Below, in pieces: positions 7,958 through 16,552 of a DNA stretch of 64,000 nucleotides. How positions within the stretch are numbered: the first letter of the stretch is position 1; the number at the start of each line of letters is the position of its first letter. A program made the translations under genes and the position numbers. The notes below the pieces were generated by a model. That model ran no database searches and had not been told where the DNA came from. It saw nothing but the letters and a program-made list of their open reading frames with translations. The stretch comes from Lachnoclostridium sp. UBA7215 (GTDB taxonomy: Bacteria; Bacillota; Clostridia; Lachnospirales; Lachnospiraceae). Location: the NCBI GenBank assembly GCA_002490465.1, contig DKUB01000061.1, positions 1-64,000 on the forward strand. The letters run 5' to 3'.

Positions 7958-9679
7958 CTAACAATCCATAATCATATCCGAAAGCGGCTTCCCTCCCGGC
8001 ACCATAGGAGAAACATTTGCCTCCCGCTCAATGACAAATTCAATCAGGGTTGGGGCATTCTTATGCTCCCTGGCAAAAGCAAATGCCTTCGGGATATCCT
8101 CTTCCCCGCAAACACGGATACCATAGGCATCATAACTCTGTGCAAGCTTCACAAAATCCGGTATATATTTTGGACAGCATTTATCTCTGTTCCCGCAATC
8201 TCTCTGACAGCTCTTACGGTAGGTCAGACAGGTACTGGAGTAACGTTTATCAAAAAACATTTCCTGCCATTGCCGCACATTTCCCAGATAACCGTTATTA
8301 AACACCACCAAAATCAGAGGAAGCTCCAGGGCAACCGCTGTCGCCAGCTCCTGGATATTCATCTGAATTCCACCATCTCCGGAAATCGAAATTACATCCC
8401 GTTCCGGATTCCCAAGTTTGGCCCCAATGGCTGCCGGAAAGCCATATCCCATTGTGCCCAAACCGCCTGAAGTCAGAAACTGACGATTACTTTCTATCTC
8501 CAAATACTGTGTTGTCCAGAGCTGGTTCTGACCCACATCTGCTGTCACAATCGGATTTTCAAAGTTTTCATTTATATATCGAATTACTTTCTCCGGCGTA
8601 AGTCCCTCATACCGTTCCATGTTAATCGGATAGTTTTCTTTCCACTGCGTTACCTGCTCTTTCCATGAATTCACTGAAAGTTTTGGGGTGTGCTCTAAAA
8701 GTGCCTCAATCGCCAGCTTGGCATCTGCCACAATCGGTATATCCACTACAATATTTTTGGAAATCGATGCCGCGTCAATATCAATATGGATAATCGTAGC
8801 ATGAGGGGCAAATTCGCTGATTTTCCCTGTAATGCGGTCATTAAAACGAGTACCTATGGAAAATAGCACATCACACTCACTTACCGCATGATTTGCCGCA
8901 TAGCTGCCATGAATACCAATGTTTCCCATATATAACGGATGACTGCTTGGCACCGCCCCCTTCCCCATAATCGTTGTAATAACCGGAATACCCGTCTGCT
9001 CCGCCAGCTTTGTCATCTGTTCATTGGCGCCGGAAATGTTTACGCCGCCACCGATTAAAAACAGAGGTTTCTTTGCCTTCTTTAATATTCCTGCTGCCTT
9101 TTTTATCTGTCCAATATGCACTGATTCATTTGGCTTGTAACTTCTGATATGCACCTCTGCCGGATATTCCTCACTGCCCATCGCCTGCTGGATATCTTTC
9201 GGTAAATCAATGACAACCGGTCCCGGTCTGCCGGTCCTGGCAATATAGAATGCCTCTTTTATCATTCGGCCTAAATCCTCCCGCCTCCGGACTGTCACGG
9301 CATATTTGCATATACTTCTGGTAATTCCAACGATATCCACCTCTTGAAACGCATCATTTCCCATCAACCCCAATGGCACCTGTCCGGTAAAACAAACCAA
9401 TGGAACACTGTCATAATTAGCCGTTGCAATCCCTGTTACCAGATTTGTCGCACCCGGGCCACTGGTTACCAGGCACACGCCTGTCTTCCCCGTAGAGCGC
9501 GCATAGCCATCCGCTGCATGAATCAAAGCCTGCTCATGTCTTGGAAGAATCACCGTGATATCATCCTGGCCATACAGGGAATCAAATAAATCAATCGCCT
9601 GACCTCCCGGATAACCAAACAAAATATCTACTCCCTCTTCTCTCAATGCTTTTACAAACAATTCTGTTCCTTTTATCAT
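7958..9679 (-). CDS. ilvB: Acetolactate synthase large subunit, Cys-rich variant
   Basis: 573-aa thiamine-diphosphate enzyme condensing pyruvate (or pyruvate and 2-oxobutyrate) in Val/Leu/Ile synthesis. Visible are the ThDP glutamate region (RHEQALIHAADGYARSTG), SGPGATNLVTGIA, the FAD-binding middle domain, and the ThDP motif GDGGIQMNIQELAT with NNGYLGNVRQW. Unlike the second ALS gene in this window it carries an insertion at about residues 484-506 with five cysteines (Cys484, 491, 495, 501, 502) just after FDKRYSST. GGAGGAG precedes the ATG. It is first in an ilvB-ilvN transcript behind a T-box. Confidence 0.95.
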   Translation of the reverse strand: MIKGTELFVKALREEGVDILFGYPGGQAIDLFDSLYGQDDITVILPRHEQALIHAADGYARSTGKTGVCLVTSGPGATNLVTGIATANYDSVPLVCFTGQVPLGLMGNDAFQEVDIVGITRSICKYAVTVRRREDLGRMIKEAFYIARTGRPGPVVIDLPKDIQQAMGSEEYPAEVHIRSYKPNESVHIGQIKKAAGILKKAKKPLFLIGGGVNISGANEQMTKLAEQTGIPVITTIMGKGAVPSSHPLYMGNIGIHGSYAANHAVSECDVLFSIGTRFNDRITGKISEFAPHATIIHIDIDAASISKNIVVDIPIVADAKLAIEALLEHTPKLSVNSWKEQVTQWKENYPINMERYEGLTPEKVIRYINENFENPIVTADVGQNQLWTTQYLEIESNRQFLTSGGLGTMGYGFPAAIGAKLGNPERDVISISGDGGIQMNIQELATAVALELPLILVVFNNGYLGNVRQWQEMFFDKRYSSTCLTYRKSCQRDCGNRDKCCPKYIPDFVKLAQSYDAYGIRVCGEEDIPKAFAFAREHKNAPTLIEFVIEREANVSPMVPGGKPLSDMIMDC

Positions 9680-9706
9680 CCAATGCTCCTCCTTTTCTTT
9701 CTTTAC

Positions 9707-9746
9707 AAAAAAAGTCCTAAACCAATTATCACAATCAGTTTAGGAC
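9707..9746 (-). terminator. T-box attenuator terminator
   Basis: Stem GTCCTAAACTGATT / AATTGGTTTAGGAC (9714-9746) followed by a run of T (9707-9713), just before the ilvB ribosome site. Its left arm adjoins the T-box sequence that forms the competing antiterminator. Confidence 0.9.
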
Positions 9747-10006
9747 GAATACTATCCGCGTTACCACCCAAATTCAGAATTTACATTCTGCTCTCTGCCA
9801 ATACGCAGGCTGCTGCCTTGAATATTGCTTCCCCTGTAACGGTGGGAATTCCGTTGAAGTCTACTAAAAGTCTGGCAATTGCTTCGTTCGGTTCACTGCT
9901 CAAAGGCTACTTCCCTGTGTCTGAACAAAAGGCTTGCACCATCCGCCTTTTCTCTGTGTATTCAGGAGTACAGGTACTCCTCCTTGTCATAGCATTTCAT
10001 TTATAT
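9707..10006 (-). promoter_or_regulatory. T-box riboswitch leader of ilvBN, probably valine-specific
   Basis: Minus-strand RNA shows the T-box core GGGTGGTAACGCGG (9757-9769), a Stem I with a GAGTA motif, AGAGA bulge, GGTGCAAGCC distal loop element and the terminator. Pairing of CCTGT with ACAGG and CAAGG with CCTTTG bounds the specifier loop. The loop then reads GAA-GTA-G, placing GTA (Val) at 9908-9910. Uncharged tRNA-Val would favour antitermination. The class is certain; the specifier is my folding by eye. This fills the 397-bp gap 9680-10076. Confidence 0.9.
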
Positions 10007-10012
10007 GGATGA

Positions 10013-10041
10013 ATCATATCACAAGTAACCTGTTTTGTCAA
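10013..10041 (-). promoter_or_regulatory. SigA promoter of the ilvBN T-box leader
   Basis: TTGACA (10036-10041), 17-bp spacer, TATGAT (10013-10018). Confidence 0.85.
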
Positions 10042-10076
10042 TGGAATAAATATCCTCTCGCTTATTTTAAATTAAA

Positions 10077-10922
10077 TTATTTAAAAATTAAAAAAGTAAT
10101 AACACAAACCGACAACAGGCAAAGGATGCTCCCCGCCAGCTTTCTTCCTCCCATCGGTTCTTTTTTCACAATGCTGAACAGAAACAATACCGCAAGCTGA
10201 ACCGGTTGAATCATAGCATACAAAAATACGTCCTGCATAGCAACAAAAGCCTCCAGAATCAATCCTGCGGCGTTAGGGATTCTGCTTACAACAGCGCCTG
10301 TAATCCCCTTCCGTCCCGTCACATCCCTTATTTGAATCTTAGGCAGCTGTATGAATGCTGTTAGCAGCATGACAATAAACAATACTGACGTCGCCTCACA
10401 CCCGTGCGTCATTAACCCGAACATCAGCCCATATAAAAATTTTGAACCTATGAATAACAAAAATAACAGGCACAAAACCCATCGGGAATAACGTCTTTCC
10501 TTCCTTGATACATTCTGTCCGGAAACAATCATAGCAATACCAATAAAAAGCAGAATGGAAAACAGAATAACCCACGGATTCCACGCATACACTCCGTTTA
10601 TGGCGTTATAATAGTAGGAACATACAATATTGATTCCCAGCCACGCTTTTAATTCATAGGCAGAAACTGTTTTTAACAAAATGGCAGATGTATAAAATTC
10701 TATTATTTTCGCTGCGGCAAGCGCCAGTAAGATCAGGCAATTATGCATGGAGAACACAAATCCCCATCCTATAAACGGCATCGCCGCCCCAATCCACGCC
10801 ATCGTTGCCGATGACACGATAAAGGCGAACTCCGCCGGCGTACATTTTAATTTTGAAGTGATGCGCTTATCTTCAATAGATGACACGGTATAACAGGCTG
10901 CCGTGAGCATTATGCCAATCAT
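10077..10922 (-). CDS. DMT-superfamily (EamA-like) membrane transporter
   Basis: 281-aa integral membrane protein with about ten hydrophobic segments, in two halves as usual for drug/metabolite transporters; a short conserved KKEPMGGRKLAGSILCLLSV ending resembles the last EamA helices. The substrate is not recognisable. The start is supported by AAAGGGG nine bases upstream. It is transcribed divergently from an AraC regulator and their promoters overlap, so that regulator probably controls it. Confidence 0.65.
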   Translation of the reverse strand: MIGIMLTAACYTVSSIEDKRITSKLKCTPAEFAFIVSSATMAWIGAAMPFIGWGFVFSMHNCLILLALAAAKIIEFYTSAILLKTVSAYELKAWLGINIVCSYYYNAINGVYAWNPWVILFSILLFIGIAMIVSGQNVSRKERRYSRWVLCLLFLLFIGSKFLYGLMFGLMTHGCEATSVLFIVMLLTAFIQLPKIQIRDVTGRKGITGAVVSRIPNAAGLILEAFVAMQDVFLYAMIQPVQLAVLFLFSIVKKEPMGGRKLAGSILCLLSVCVITFLIFK

Positions 10923-10954
10923 TCTATATTGCCCCTTTCCTATTTTTATCTGAT

Positions 10955-10983
10955 ATTCTAATGCATTGACATACCGCTTTCAA
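10955..10983 (-). promoter_or_regulatory. Promoter of the DMT transporter gene
   Basis: TTGAAA (10978-10983), 17-bp spacer, TAGAAT (10955-10960). It overlaps the divergent AraC promoter. Confidence 0.6.
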
Positions 10984-10994
10984 TGACTTATACT
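10966..10994 (+). promoter_or_regulatory. Promoter of the AraC-family gene
   Basis: TTGACA (10966-10971), 17-bp spacer, TATACT (10989-10994). The -35 boxes of the two divergent genes interleave. Confidence 0.75.
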
Positions 10995-11041
10995 AAGCAC
11001 AAATTGATAAATTCTCATATTATGATGCCCAGGAGATTATT

Positions 11042-11815
11042 ATGCTGCAGATTGTTAAAATAGGAAGTACCGCACACGACCGCTCTTTTTTTGTCAACCG
11101 CCCACACGGGCATCCGGTCTATTTACTTATACTGGTAAAAACTCCGGCAAAGTTTTATGTTGATAATCACTGGCTTGAGACATCCGATGGCGTTGCTGTT
11201 ATTTTTAAGGCCGGGCAACGCCATCTGTACGGCCCGCAGGATAACTGCCCGGAACACTGCGCTTATATTGATGACTGGATGCATATCACACCTCCCCTTC
11301 CTGTGCTGTCGGAACATTTTCCATTCGGCGTTCCCATTCCTCTGCACAATCCGGACAATTATTACGCCTTATTTCATTTGATTTATACAGAATTCTATGG
11401 CGCTTCCCACCATAAAAACAGAATAATAAGTCAGTTGACCACTGCACTGCTTAATAAAATTGAAGATGAGAGTAATACAGAAGAATACCCGGCCATTTAT
11501 TATCAGGCCGCATCATTAAGAGAAAAAATTTATCAACACCCTGAATCTGAATGGAGTATCCCGGATATGGCAGGCTCGCTGCATATCAGTGAGGGATATC
11601 TCCATTCAGTTTACAAACATTTTTTTCACACAACCTGTATGGCGGATGTAATAAACAGCCGCGTTCAGGCCGCCAGTGAACTCCTGACTTCCACCGGAAA
11701 ATCAGTGGAAGAGGTAGCGGAAACCTGTGGATACCACAACACAGAACACTTTATTCGCCAATTTAAGCAGAAAACCGGTCTGACTCCGGCAAAATACCGA
11801 AAGGCCACAGATTAA
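11042..11815 (+). CDS. AraC-family transcriptional regulator
   Basis: 257 aa. The N-terminal 140 residues form a cupin-like sensor (VAVIFKAGQRHLYGP; FPFGVPIPL). The C-terminal 100 residues hold two helix-turn-helix motifs of the AraC type: WSIPDMAGSLHISEGYLHSV and SVEEVAETCGYHNTEHFIRQ, followed by KTGLTPAKYRK. Such proteins commonly respond to sugars. AGGAGA precedes the ATG. Neighbours are a divergent DMT transporter and, tail to tail with a 4-bp overlap, a GH43 lipoprotein, either of which may be a target. Confidence 0.9.
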   Translation: MLQIVKIGSTAHDRSFFVNRPHGHPVYLLILVKTPAKFYVDNHWLETSDGVAVIFKAGQRHLYGPQDNCPEHCAYIDDWMHITPPLPVLSEHFPFGVPIPLHNPDNYYALFHLIYTEFYGASHHKNRIISQLTTALLNKIEDESNTEEYPAIYYQAASLREKIYQHPESEWSIPDMAGSLHISEGYLHSVYKHFFHTTCMADVINSRVQAASELLTSTGKSVEEVAETCGYHNTEHFIRQFKQKTGLTPAKYRKATD

Positions 11816-13431
11816 TTAATCTGAAATGTCGCTGCCCCTGCATCTCCGCCATCGGTCAATATTACTTTACCGTCCTTTGCCGTTAAATATTTTCCCGGCG
11901 CAGACACAGATTCAAAAGAAACGCCGGATTTATCTCCCAGCCCTTCCACGCTGTGGAATGTCTGGCTTTTCGCTGTTTCTTTCCCGGCATCCGTATCCTG
12001 TGAAAGAACTACTGCACCCTCATTTCCGACTGTCATGTAAAGAGCGGGTTTATTTTCTGACTCTATGGAGACATAAGTTTCGTCCTCCGGCTTTGCCTTT
12101 CCTTTGCGAAGTACCCACTGCGCATCTCCATCATTTTTTCCAATGTCCAGTCCAAGCGGAATGTCACGGTATGGATAACTGTCATCCGTGCTGTCATTCA
12201 GAAAATTTTCGTGTGAAAGCTTTTTGCCGCTGCTGTCACTTATGGATACTGTCCTCCCATCCAGTCCTGCCGCCGTCTCAAAAATCGGTTCAATATCACC
12301 ATTCGCCTTGAATTTCAATTCTGTGATACATGCACTTCGGCGGTAGCCATTTCCGGCGGGAAGAGAACCATTGTGATATACAAAATATGTTTTTCCCTTA
12401 AAATCAAACACCGCCATATGGTTTGTGTTTGAAGTCGCTGTCGTCGACATAAGGATGTTTCCGAAACTCCAATTATTATCCATGAGACTGTCCGTGGTGG
12501 CATACGCCATCCTCTCACGCCAGCCATAGGCATAAAAGAGATAGTAGTCTCCATAATATTTTCCCTCTGCATCTTTTCTCCGGTAAATCCATGGTGCCTC
12601 TGTAAAAGAATTCAGCCCGGTCGGCATATTCAGAATATCGCCTTTCTCCTTTGTACTGTCACAGGTTATCTTTCCATCCCCATTGATGTCACGGACAGAA
12701 ATCATGTCCTCGTTTAATTCACAGACAAAATAATTGCTGTTTCCCCATGCAAGGTAACGGTGTTCCTCCCCATTGGCATCGGTGTCCACAAAAACAGTCG
12801 GGTCAATATCATCCCATGTACTGCTCTCCGGCTCCGTTAATGTGCCCTTTACCAGAGGTTCCCCCTTATCCACAAAAGGACCTGTCGGACTGTCCGAAAC
12901 AGCTACTCCAATGGATTGTTTTCCCGCAGAGGTTTTGTCCCAACTGCAAAAATACAAATAATACCGTTCCTTTCCTGCCGCCTTGTCATAATGTTTTGTG
13001 ACCTGGCTTGCCCATGCCGATGTAGAATCACGAACCCATGAAACATTTTTTGTACTCAGGGTCATAACCGCTCCCTCTGCTTTCCACTGTTTCAAATCCT
13101 TACTGGAATAGCATAAATATTCCGGAATATTATAAACCCTTCTCCCCACCTCAGAATCTGTTGAGAGGTCATGTCCTGTATAGAGATATACCGTATCGCC
13201 GTCTACCAGTACAGAGGGGTCCCCTCCATAAGTAAAATCCCCGGTATCACTTGTGCCGGCAATCGGATTTCCAGATGTACATTTTTCTAAATAAACATTT
13301 CCATTTTGTGTTTTTAAAACAGGGGACTTCGCTGCCTGCTCTGATTTCTCCCCCGCCGTATTGTCACCATCTGCCCCCTGACAGCCACAAAGCAAAAAAA
13401 TGCAGGCTGTCACCAATAATAATCGTTTCAT
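11812..13431 (-). CDS. GH43-type glycoside hydrolase lipoprotein
   Basis: 539 aa, start chosen at the ATG preceded by GGAGGG (13429-13431). A lipobox LLCGC (Cys17) indicates membrane anchoring outside the cell. The five-bladed propeller of GH43 shows in the blade motifs DPSVLVDGDTVYLYTG and DIDPTVFVDTD and in the acid-bearing SFTEAPWIYRRKD. The last 130 residues resemble an AbfB/beta-trefoil carbohydrate-binding domain (SQTFHSVEGL, GVSFESV, PGKYLTAKDG). GH43 enzymes act on arabinan, arabinoxylan or xylan side chains; the exact substrate is inferred. Its stop overlaps the end of the AraC gene. Confidence 0.88.
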   Translation of the reverse strand: MKRLLLVTACIFLLCGCQGADGDNTAGEKSEQAAKSPVLKTQNGNVYLEKCTSGNPIAGTSDTGDFTYGGDPSVLVDGDTVYLYTGHDLSTDSEVGRRVYNIPEYLCYSSKDLKQWKAEGAVMTLSTKNVSWVRDSTSAWASQVTKHYDKAAGKERYYLYFCSWDKTSAGKQSIGVAVSDSPTGPFVDKGEPLVKGTLTEPESSTWDDIDPTVFVDTDANGEEHRYLAWGNSNYFVCELNEDMISVRDINGDGKITCDSTKEKGDILNMPTGLNSFTEAPWIYRRKDAEGKYYGDYYLFYAYGWRERMAYATTDSLMDNNWSFGNILMSTTATSNTNHMAVFDFKGKTYFVYHNGSLPAGNGYRRSACITELKFKANGDIEPIFETAAGLDGRTVSISDSSGKKLSHENFLNDSTDDSYPYRDIPLGLDIGKNDGDAQWVLRKGKAKPEDETYVSIESENKPALYMTVGNEGAVVLSQDTDAGKETAKSQTFHSVEGLGDKSGVSFESVSAPGKYLTAKDGKVILTDGGDAGAATFQIN

Positions 13432-13449
13432 TCTCTTCCCTCCGTTCAT

Positions 13450-13506
13450 ACATATGTCTATGGCATGTATGCCTAAGACATATATGTCTAAGGCATGTAT
13501 GCCTTT
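13450..13506. repeat. Tandem palindromic repeat between GTPase end and GH43 start
   Basis: Two copies of a roughly 28-bp unit, each with GGCATGTATGCC (arms GGCAT/ATGCC), separated by the perfect palindrome AGACATATATGTCT. The right copy includes the stop region of the GTPase-NYN gene. It lies directly upstream of the GH43 ribosome site, where an operator would be expected. Confidence 0.65.
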
Positions 13507-16091
13507 ATTTCCATTTCCACCCGCTGTATTTCCGCCTCAAAATCTCTGGCAGACAAAAGCCGGCACCCCTCACCCCGTATTATAATCTGTTCCAATCCAT
13601 CCGAAGTGGCAACCGTTATATGATACTTTTTGGCATTCTCATGGGCAAACTTTTCTATATAACTGTCCGCCGTCTCCGCCTCCCTCGTATATACCACGTT
13701 TATGTTATGATAGGAGAATGTCTCCGTCCGATGATTCTGCACCCGATAAGCATCAAAAACCAAAATCACCTGACAATTCTCATATCCCTGATAATTACAT
13801 AAAATATCCATCAGCCGACTCCTTGCTGAATCAATGCCGATAGCTGCAAGTTCTTTTAATTCCTTCCATGAAAAAATAATATTGTATCCATCCACCAGCA
13901 GATAATTTCCCTGTTTTTTCTGTACTTTGCCCGGTTTTGAAAGTCCTGTCATTCCCGGTTTTGTCGGCCGTTTCGTCATGGTGTTCCGTTTTTTATTCGC
14001 ATGAGATGCCCGCAAAAGAATCTCATCAATTTCCTCCGTCCCCAATGCCTCATCCCTCTTTTGCCATGAGGAGAGAGGCTCGTCCACATCCCCCCCGCTG
14101 TTATCCGGTTCCATCCCCATATCCATATCAATATGGGCATATTCCTTTACCTGCTCCCAGCTAACCGTAAATCCTGAACCGTGCGCACAGAAAACGGAGG
14201 ATGAGGGGTTTTCTGTATCGCGCTCCGCATCATATCCAATCTCACGAATTACCTCTTCCGCATTATGGCACGGGCGGTAGCCCGCAGGCACACAGGAAAA
14301 ATGTCCTTTCCCTTTTGTATATACCGCTACTTCCCCGGCATAATCCTGCATCATAATAACCGGAGCCTCCCCCATAAGGACAGACATGCCATCCTGCCCC
14401 TGCTCCAGGGAAAAACGGCCGGACATCCGCTCCACATCTGACATTGCCCTCCCAACAGCTGCATCCGGAACTTCTAAGCGGTACTCATAATACGGCTCCA
14501 AAAGTATGGAAGAAGCCTGCATAAGCCCCTGCCGTACAGCGCGATATGTAGCCTGCCTGAAATCCCCTCCCTCCGTGTGTTTTAAGTGCGCCCGCCCGGC
14601 AGTTAACGTCACTTTAACATCAGTAAGCGGTGAACCAGTCAAAACTCCAATGTGCTCCCTCTCTAAAACATGTGATAAAATAAGCCGCTGCCAGTTTTTT
14701 GCCAGCATATCCTCGCTGCAGCCAGATGCCACCTGCACCCCGCTCCCCGGCTCGCCCGGCTCCATCCACAGATGTACCTCCGCATAATGGCGCAGCGGTT
14801 CAAAATGGCCAATCCCCTCCACAGCCCCGGCAATCGTCTCCCGGTACATAATGTGCCCGGCATCAAAATCCACTGCCACACCATAGCGGTCTTTCATAAT
14901 CCTCTGCAAAATCTCAAGCTGCACTTTCCCCATTACCTGAGCCTGAATCTCCTGCAATTCTTCATTCCAAACAAGATGAAGTTCGGGCATCTCCTCCTCC
15001 AAAAGCCGGAATTTAGGAAGAATAACTGCCGGCTCACACCCATCAGGAAGAATGATCCGGTACGTCTGCACCGGCTCAAGCAACGGCTTTTTCTGCCGCT
15101 CCTCCATGCCAAGTCCCTCCCCGGGATACGTCTGCCCCAAACCCGTTACGGCACAGACGGTTCCGGCCTCTGCAGATTCTGCCGTCTCAAACCGGCCACC
15201 TGAATAAATACGTATCTGGTTTACCTTTTCCCGCCAGCCAGCCGTCTCATCACAAAGCTCCATCTTCACACGCAAAATACCGCCGGTTACCTTCATATAA
15301 GTGAGGCGGTTTCCTTTTTCATCGCGCATAATTTTAAATACCCTCGCCCCAAACTCATCCGGGTACAATGGACTTTGCATATACGTCCCAAGCGCCTGCA
15401 AAAATTCCTCCACCCCCTGCATCCGCAAGGCAGAACCAAAAAAACAGGGATATATTTTCCGCTGGCGGACCATGGAGGGGAGGCATGACAAATCGAACTT
15501 CCCCTCCTCCAGATAACGGTTCAGCACGTCCTCATCTAAGAGCGCCGCATTTTCCTGAAAATCCGTATCGGACGTATCCGAAAAGTCAACAGCCCGCTCA
15601 TCCAGCCTATCCCGGATATCCTCCATCAGCTTTTCCTTATCCAGTCCCGGCTGGTCCATCTTGTTGACAAAAATAAAGACGGGAATCTGATAATGCGCCA
15701 GAAGCCTCCAGAGCGTCTCCGTGTGTCCCTGCACGCCGTCTGCGCCGCTAATCAGCAAAATGGCATAGTCAAGAACCTGTAACGTCCTCTCCATTTCCGC
15801 CGAAAAGTCAACGTGGCCCGGTGTATCCAAAAGAGTAATATCCATCCCGTCAAGAGAAAGCACCGCCTGTTTGGAAAAAATCGTAATGCCCCGCTCCCTC
15901 TCCAAATCATAAGTGTCCAAAAAGGAATCTCCTGCGTCCACACGGCCCAGACGCCGGATTTTACCCGCCGCATACAAAAGCCCCTCCGACAAAGTCGTCT
16001 TCCCTGCGTCCACATTCGCCAACAGCGCCGCACAGACGTTTTTTCTGCACTTTGGTGTATCCTTCAAAAAAATTGCCCCTTTCTTCGTCAT
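13488..16091 (-). CDS. TetM/EF-G-like translational GTPase fused to a YacP/Rae1-type NYN nuclease
   Basis: 867 aa. Residues 18-700 follow the TetM/TetO layout: G1 NVDAGKTT, RGITI, G3 DTPGHVDFS, G4 NKMD, FGSAL, then EF-G-like domains. Residues 727-867 are an NYN/YacP domain with its acidic residues intact: LLVDGYN (Asp734), LVFDAY, AETADSYIE, VATSDGLEQ. TetM-like factors bind the ribosomal A-site region. YacP (Rae1) of Bacillus subtilis is an endoribonuclease that cuts mRNA in the A site. A TATAAT at 16099-16104 would place the transcript start almost on the ATG, so the true start may be TTG at 16065-16067, which has AAAGGGG upstream. A tetracycline-resistance role should not be assumed. Confidence 0.88.
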   Translation of the reverse strand: MTKKGAIFLKDTPKCRKNVCAALLANVDAGKTTLSEGLLYAAGKIRRLGRVDAGDSFLDTYDLERERGITIFSKQAVLSLDGMDITLLDTPGHVDFSAEMERTLQVLDYAILLISGADGVQGHTETLWRLLAHYQIPVFIFVNKMDQPGLDKEKLMEDIRDRLDERAVDFSDTSDTDFQENAALLDEDVLNRYLEEGKFDLSCLPSMVRQRKIYPCFFGSALRMQGVEEFLQALGTYMQSPLYPDEFGARVFKIMRDEKGNRLTYMKVTGGILRVKMELCDETAGWREKVNQIRIYSGGRFETAESAEAGTVCAVTGLGQTYPGEGLGMEERQKKPLLEPVQTYRIILPDGCEPAVILPKFRLLEEEMPELHLVWNEELQEIQAQVMGKVQLEILQRIMKDRYGVAVDFDAGHIMYRETIAGAVEGIGHFEPLRHYAEVHLWMEPGEPGSGVQVASGCSEDMLAKNWQRLILSHVLEREHIGVLTGSPLTDVKVTLTAGRAHLKHTEGGDFRQATYRAVRQGLMQASSILLEPYYEYRLEVPDAAVGRAMSDVERMSGRFSLEQGQDGMSVLMGEAPVIMMQDYAGEVAVYTKGKGHFSCVPAGYRPCHNAEEVIREIGYDAERDTENPSSSVFCAHGSGFTVSWEQVKEYAHIDMDMGMEPDNSGGDVDEPLSSWQKRDEALGTEEIDEILLRASHANKKRNTMTKRPTKPGMTGLSKPGKVQKKQGNYLLVDGYNIIFSWKELKELAAIGIDSARSRLMDILCNYQGYENCQVILVFDAYRVQNHRTETFSYHNINVVYTREAETADSYIEKFAHENAKKYHITVATSDGLEQIIIRGEGCRLLSARDFEAEIQRVEMEIKAYMP

Positions 16092-16161
16092 AATAAATAT
16101 TATAACAAAGAAAGGGACATCCGTCGATAAATCTTTCTCGAATTTTCCTGTACTCTTTCCA

Positions 16162-16494
16162 TCAAACCGCTCTTTCGTTCTGCCTGTTCAGATACATATC
16201 GTATAAAAAAACAAGGGCAATGGGCAAAAGACACCCTGCAAAAAGTCCAATAACAGCTGCTACATAATTTTTCACATAGATAAAACACAACAGAAACAAA
16301 AGCAGCATGACAGCCTGGGAAACACCGTAAAGAACCCGTATTCTCAAAAAGGTTTTTTCATCCTTTGCCTCTTCCATTGCCGGAGGATTAAATAAATATC
16401 CTTTTTTCCGGAATATGCTCTGTAATATGTTCACTAGCATCAAAATAATTCCTACAGTATAAATTGCTATATAACTTCCATGTATTCCTGCCAT
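16162..16494 (-). CDS. Small membrane protein, unknown
   Basis: 110 aa with three predicted membrane segments (IAIYTVGIILMLVNI; VMLLLFLLCFIYV; VAAVIGLFAGCLLPIALVF) and a short charged loop after the first. No family recognised. AGGGGG lies eight bases before the ATG. It has its own promoter (16521-16550) and lies between the GTPase-nuclease gene and mtgA. Confidence 0.75.
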   Translation of the reverse strand: MAGIHGSYIAIYTVGIILMLVNILQSIFRKKGYLFNPPAMEEAKDEKTFLRIRVLYGVSQAVMLLLFLLCFIYVKNYVAAVIGLFAGCLLPIALVFLYDMYLNRQNERAV

Positions 16495-16520
16495 ACGTCA
16501 TTCCCCCTTCCGCTATTATC

Positions 16521-16550
16521 ATTATACTATACATTATGATTATACGTCAA
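16521..16550 (-). promoter_or_regulatory. Promoter of the 110-aa membrane protein gene
   Basis: TTGACG (16545-16550), 18-bp spacer, TATAAT (16521-16526), directly after the mtgA stop codon. Confidence 0.65.
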
Positions 16551-16552
16551 TA

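Noticed and set aside
13488..16091. Tetracycline resistance gene (tetM/tetW)
   Set aside because: Only the family resemblance is there. The protein has an added nuclease domain and lies among chromosomal genes, with no resistance context.
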